The notes below the pieces were generated by a model. The model was not told the origin of the DNA. It saw only the letters and a program-made list of their open reading frames with translations, and did no database searches. A program made the translations under genes and the position numbers. A stretch of DNA of 6,978 bases from JAYEJW01 sp034716535 (GTDB lineage Bacteria > Pseudomonadota > Gammaproteobacteria > Chromatiales > Chromatiaceae): positions 1-6,978 of the forward strand of contig JAYEJW010000543.1 in the NCBI GenBank assembly GCA_034716535.1. Reading direction: 5' to 3'. Of the stretch, positions 4,673 to 6,978 are shown one piece after another. The stretch's first letter is position 1; every line of letters starts with the position of its first letter.

Positions 4673-5149
4673 TCAGCTCCGCTCGACCGTGAAGCTGTAC
4701 GGCACCTTCTCGTTGCGCCGGGCCGAGGCGCGCGGCTGGAAGGGGCGGATGACATAGCTCATGTCCGCGGGAGCCGTCAGGCGGGCGGTGCGCTCGCCGG
4801 AGTTGCCGTTGAAGAGTGCGAGTCCACTACTGTCTGCGGCATCGTGGACATTGAAGTAGGCGTTGCTGCTCGGGCTTTCCAGGACGACCGTCAGCGTCTG
4901 CCCCTTGGCGACCGGCACTAGATAAGCCGGACTCTTGTAGCCGTCGATGGTCCCGCTAGCCCGCGTGCTGCCGATCGCCGGGAAGCTCAGGGTCTGAAGG
5001 GTCTCGTCCGGCGATATCAGCCGCTGGGCTGCGGCGGTGTTGGCGGCCGGCAGTGTCAGGTTGCTGCCGGAGCTGGTAACCGCAGTACCGCCGCAGGCTG
5101 TGAGCAGGGCGGCGGTCAGGACGCCGACCGTCCATTTCGTGGTATGCAT
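4673..5149 (-). CDS. Lipoprotein resembling g-type lysozyme inhibitors (PliG-like)
   Basis: A 158-residue lipoprotein. The signal VGVLTAALLTAC has a good lipobox (L-T-A-C, Cys19); the +2 residue is Gly rather than Asp, so outer-membrane sorting is expected. After a Ser/Thr/Ala linker, residues about 64-157 read as one beta-sandwich-like domain: SGTIDGYKSPAYLVPVAKGQ, TLTVVLES, NAYFNVHDA, LALFNGN, SYVIRPFQPRASARRNEKVP, YSFTVERS. The Gly-Gln-Thr-Leu strand, the Tyr-Phe-Asn-Val motif and the Arg-x-x-Ala-Arg-Arg-x-Glu turn before the last strand match proteins annotated as PliG or, misleadingly, as DNA breaking-rejoining proteins. Inhibition of g-type lysozyme is inferred from family only. AGAGGAAG precedes the ATG at 5149. 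The frame continues past the stop (see 4538-4672). The gap to the two-domain gene upstream is 93 bases. Confidence 0.75.
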   Translation of the reverse strand: MHTTKWTVGVLTAALLTACGGTAVTSSGSNLTLPAANTAAAQRLISPDETLQTLSFPAIGSTRASGTIDGYKSPAYLVPVAKGQTLTVVLESPSSNAYFNVHDAADSSGLALFNGNSGERTARLTAPADMSYVIRPFQPRASARRNEKVPYSFTVERS

Positions 5150-5219
5150 AGGGCTTCCTCTATCTCGTTGGATCCATGGTGTTTCGGAACCGTCCGCGGC
5201 GCCACGCCAGGTGTTCGTT

Positions 5220-5235
5220 GGCCCGTTACCGGGCC
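5220..5235 (-). repeat. GC-rich tetraloop hairpin right after the two-domain gene
   Basis: In mRNA, GGCCCG-GUAA-CGGGCC forms a perfect 6-bp stem closed by a GNRA-type tetraloop, beginning 7 bases after the stop of the gene at 5243-5797. No U-run follows, so it is more likely a mRNA-stabilising or pausing hairpin than a full terminator. It could lower expression of the PliG-like gene relative to the genes before it. Confidence 0.45.
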
Positions 5236-5242
5236 GGCCGCC

Positions 5243-5797
5243 TTACTCCTTGTCGACCCCCACGAGCTTGCCATCGGCGGTGAAGGTGCAGATAAACACC
5301 GTGGGGTCGGCGCCCGAGGGCGGGAACTGGCCGAAAACGGAGTACATGCCCTGGTCTGCGATGGGTGGTTGGGTGCTTATGTTCTGTGGGCGCTGGCCGA
5401 ATTTAGCGGAGGCCTCGCCGGCGCAGTAGCGTGCCATGTCCTTCACGGCGATGCCGCCACCCGACTGCGACGCTGAGCCTGAGCGTTCATCGGAGCTCTT
5501 ATCGACGCCCACGAACTGGCCTTGGGCATTGAAGGTGCAGGTGAAGAAGAGTGCATCCTGCCCCTGGGGCGGGGTCTGGCCGTACACGGTGAACATGCCC
5601 TTGTCGCGCTCAGCCGGCAGGGTCGCGACGTCTCCGGGTCTGACGGCGAAGGCCGACGCAGCTTCAAGCTGGCAGTAGCGCGGCATGTCTCCCTGCGCGA
5701 TGTTCTCCTCCGCATGGGCCGTTCCCGTAAAGGACAGCACGGCGAAAGCGGCGGCGACGAGAGGTGCGGGGTCCTTATAGGTCGCGAATGGCTTCAT
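5243..5797 (-). CDS. Secreted protein with two copies of an unnamed two-cysteine domain
   Basis: A 184-residue protein with a Sec signal ending AHA (cleavage near residue 29). Two tandem units follow, residues 37-100 and 120-183, separated by a Ser/Gly-rich linker (SGSASQSGGG). Each unit reads DMxRYC, EAsAxFxxRP, then xTxPxxxxxGM, then F/Y-S/T-VYGQxPPxGxD and FxCTFxAxGxxVGVDK. Cys42/Cys87 and Cys125/Cys170 are one pair per unit and may form disulfides in the periplasm. The DNA of the two units is also clearly alike, so the duplication is fairly recent. I do not recognise a named family or function. The ATG at 5797 is chosen because GGGAG lies 5 bases upstream; the longer frame starts with TTG. 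It follows the one-domain lipoprotein gene after 39 bases, so the two likely form an operon. Confidence 0.88.
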   Translation of the reverse strand: MKPFATYKDPAPLVAAAFAVLSFTGTAHAEENIAQGDMPRYCQLEAASAFAVRPGDVATLPAERDKGMFTVYGQTPPQGQDALFFTCTFNAQGQFVGVDKSSDERSGSASQSGGGIAVKDMARYCAGEASAKFGQRPQNISTQPPIADQGMYSVFGQFPPSGADPTVFICTFTADGKLVGVDKE

Positions 5798-5836
5798 GTG
5801 ATCTCCCTCTGGCAAAGGCTGGTTAGGAGTGCGCGG

Positions 5837-6139
5837 TCAGGTCCGGTTGACGCCGGTGAAGGCCCCGGCCCCGTTGAAGCGGCATTCGAAGGTCGTTACG
5901 TCGCTCCCCTCCGGCGGGTACTGCCCGTACACCGAGTAGCCGTTGGCGGAGCGCTCGACGGGCAGGGTCAACAGATCCTGGGGTCGCACGCCGAAGGCCG
6001 CGGACGCCTCGCCCCGGCAATAGGCTGGCATGTCCGCCTCGGAGACGGCGGACGGCGCCGAGGATCTCTCCTCCGGGACCTGACAGCCGGCGACACCGAC
6101 GGCAAGCAAGGATGCGAAGAGGACGGTATTGCGTTTCAT
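5837..6139 (-). CDS. Lipoprotein with one copy of the same two-cysteine domain
   Basis: A 100-residue lipoprotein. MKRNTVLFASLLAVGVAGC gives a clear lipobox (V-A-G-C, Cys19) with Gln at +2, so outer-membrane anchoring is expected. A short Glu/Ser/Pro linker leads to one domain at about 36-98: DMPAYCRGEASAAFGVRP, LLTLPVE, GYSVYGQYPPEGSD, FECRFNGAGAFTGV. Cys41 and Cys86 occupy the same positions as the cysteine pairs in both units of the downstream protein, so these three domains are paralogues. GGAG lies 6 bases before the ATG at 6139; the frame to 6151 would use TTG inside that site and is rejected. Pairing of an anchored one-domain and a soluble two-domain protein suggests a shared ligand or partner, which is inference. 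The family is unnamed to me. Confidence 0.87.
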   Translation of the reverse strand: MKRNTVLFASLLAVGVAGCQVPEERSSAPSAVSEADMPAYCRGEASAAFGVRPQDLLTLPVERSANGYSVYGQYPPEGSDVTTFECRFNGAGAFTGVNRT

Positions 6140-6192
6140 ATTGGACTCCAATTGTGGTGCAAGAGATTGTGACGTGGAGGTTTCAGCCTGCC

Positions 6193-6213
6193 CCCCAACG
6201 CATGGGGTGCGTT
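6193..6213 (-). repeat. Overlapping alternative small hairpins in the lipoprotein leader
   Basis: AACGCA (6197-6202) pairs with TGCGTT (6208-6213) around a 5-base loop. The overlapping CCCCA (6193-6197) can instead pair with TGGGG (6203-6207). The two folds exclude each other. They lie about 55-75 bases upstream of the lipoprotein ATG. The stems are short, so this is only weak support for structure in the leader. Confidence 0.3.
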
Positions 6214-6260
6214 GATGGCTTGGATCGCGTTTCGAAGGGCATGAATTCTAGAAGAGAATC

Positions 6261-6283
6261 CCCGTTCCGCGGCGCGGAACGGG
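6261..6283 (-). terminator. Strong 10-bp hairpin, possible attenuator or terminator upstream of the lipoprotein
   Basis: CCCGTTCCGC and GCGGAACGGG form a perfect 10-bp stem with a 3-base loop. On the minus strand it is followed by GATTCTCTTCT, a pyrimidine-rich but not pure-U tract. It could end the transcript of the gene at 6369-6764 or act as a leader attenuator for the lipoprotein operon that starts at 6139. It shares the GAACGGG/CCCGTTC 7-mer with the neighbouring element at 6302-6349, so the two can pair with each other in alternative ways. Confidence 0.55.
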
Positions 6284-6301
6284 CTGATCGGGATCGCAAG
6301 G

Positions 6302-6349
6302 CTGAACGGGAAAACCCGGTCAGACTCACTGCTCCCGTTCAGGGTTTTC
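6302..6349 (-). promoter_or_regulatory. Element with two competing stems ahead of the 6261-6283 hairpin
   Basis: CTGAACGGGA (6302-6311) pairs perfectly with TCCCGTTCAG (6333-6342). GAAAACCC (6310-6317) pairs perfectly with GGGTTTTC (6342-6349). The arms interleave and share bases 6310, 6311 and 6342, so both stems can hardly form in full together. That gives an either-or structure. The same 7-mer recurs in the next hairpin, so a three-way switch is possible. It lies right after the stop of the gene at 6369-6764. Regulation is inferred; decayed palindromic repeats are the alternative. Confidence 0.5.
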
Positions 6350-6368
6350 GATCGATGTCCGCGGCGAT

Positions 6369-6764
6369 CTATCCTCCTACCACGAAAGAGCTGCAAAGGG
6401 GCTCCACGAGCGGATCGGCCTGGGTGAAAGGATATCCCTCGGCCGTGATGCCATCGGGTGAAATAAGCAACGTCGAGCAATCCCATTCATGCGGCGTCGC
6501 GGAGGGCTCCAACGTGGCGCAGTAATCCGAACGCCCGAACCCGTTGAGTGTCATTACGGACGCCGTTTCCTTCCCCACGACAACCGTGCCCGTCACGGGG
6601 ATGACGAGCTTTGGATCCACTCCGTTATCGCCTACGAATCTGCCATGCACCGAATAGGCTTTCTGTAGCGGACTGTCGCTGCCAAACACGGCCTGCTCTT
6701 TCCCTGTGGTCAGTTCGCCGTGCGGTCTCACACTCAGTGTCATCGCATACTTAATATCAGGCAA
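6369..6764 (-). CDS. Cysteine-bearing hypothetical protein with unclear 5' end
   Basis: I do not recognise this protein. The visible product has about 131 residues, beta-rich in look, with KAYSVHGRFVGDNGVDPKLV, a TGTVVVGKE strand, LNGFGRSDYC, HEWDC, EGYPFTQADP and PLCSSFVVGG at the end. The listed 5' end is a TTG with no ribosome site. The same frame is open back to a TAA at 6855-6857 and upstream reads AAGQALASGDDDDQDGDKGG, then DSRACYVADLPDIKYAM. That resembles the tail of a signal peptide followed by an acidic mature start and another cysteine. No ATG, hydrophobic core or Shine-Dalgarno site is seen in that extension. The gene may therefore have lost its front end by a frameshift or rearrangement near 6855 and be a pseudogene. 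Its third codon positions look less GC-rich than in the genes to its left. Confidence 0.5.
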   Translation of the reverse strand: MPDIKYAMTLSVRPHGELTTGKEQAVFGSDSPLQKAYSVHGRFVGDNGVDPKLVIPVTGTVVVGKETASVMTLNGFGRSDYCATLEPSATPHEWDCSTLLISPDGITAEGYPFTQADPLVEPLCSSFVVGG

Positions 6765-6978
6765 ATCCGCAACATAGCATGCACGGGAATCCCCACCCTT
6801 GTCGCCGTCCTGATCGTCATCATCCCCGGACGCCAGCGCTTGACCGGCTGCGTGTTACGTCTTTCCCTTCCGTAGGCATTCGCGGCTGATATATCCCGAG
6901 GTCCATCAGGGTCGATCCGGGAATATTCCCTCTTAGATTTCGACACAGCAGCGGCAAAAGGAAGGCCGGTGCACCTCT

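Noticed and set aside
4538..4675. Selenocysteine insertion at the TGA of the PliG-like gene
   Set aside because: No evident SECIS-like hairpin directly after the TGA and no redox-enzyme context; nonsense mutation or plain readthrough are simpler.
4250..4921. Plus-strand open frame of 223 codons crossing the PliG-like and small membrane genes
   Set aside because: It spans the antisense of two genes and their spacer, with no recognisable domain and no ribosome site.
5522..6172. Plus-strand open frame of 216 codons opposite the two-cysteine-domain genes
   Set aside because: Antisense to two well supported paralogous domains; composition typical of a shadow frame.
6136..6486. Minus-strand frame of 116 codons across the hairpin-rich leader
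   Set aside because: His/Arg/Pro-rich, overlaps the end of the 6369-6764 gene in another frame and runs through the strong palindromes; no ribosome site.
6740..6978. Minus-strand frame open to the right edge, with SAANAYGRERRN-like content
   Set aside because: No ATG or ribosome site in view, mixed codon use, and it overlaps the likely upstream part of the gene at 6369-6764. It could be the end of a gene outside the window but cannot be supported.

Overview
This 6978-base window is GC-rich, and every credible gene lies on the minus strand, so transcription runs from the right edge towards base 1. It reads as a packed chromosomal block of small envelope proteins: secreted proteins, lipoproteins and short membrane proteins. 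Lipoboxes, Sec signal peptides, a SurA-type chaperone fragment and small GlsB/YeaQ membrane proteins point to a Gram-negative bacterium, probably a proteobacterium. The exact lineage is a guess (purple-sulfur-bacterium-like Gammaproteobacteria would fit). There are no RNA genes, no transposases and no CRISPR array.

Right part (about 4540-6978): a cysteine-bearing hypothetical gene with no clear start (6369-6764). Next comes a leader region with strong alternative hairpins (6261-6349). It precedes a lipoprotein with one copy of a roughly 65-residue two-cysteine domain (5837-6139) and a secreted protein with two copies of the same domain (5243-5797). A lipoprotein resembling g-type lysozyme inhibitors follows (4673-5149). 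After its TGA the same frame stays open for 44 codons and encodes a recognisable C-terminal domain remnant (4538-4672).

Middle part (2524-4374): a two-helix membrane protein, a decayed DUF2892 remnant, a second GlsB/YeaQ-family protein, an LprI/DUF1311-type secreted protein that overlaps it by ATGA, and a SurA-N-like periplasmic protein only 13 bases further on.

Left part (1-2317): an intact DUF2892 gene, a GlsB/YeaQ-family gene, a small two-helix protein and a YkuD L,D-transpeptidase. The first 18 codons of a second LprI-type gene run off the left edge. The DUF2892-GlsB pair and the LprI gene therefore each occur twice, which suggests a segmental duplication with decay in one copy.

The common theme is the cell wall and periplasm: one enzyme that cross-links or anchors peptidoglycan, two LprI-type and one PliG-like candidate lysozyme-inhibitor genes, and small membrane proteins of families often tied to envelope stress. 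That these genes form one cell-wall-protection system is an inference from family membership and clustering. It is not shown by the sequence.
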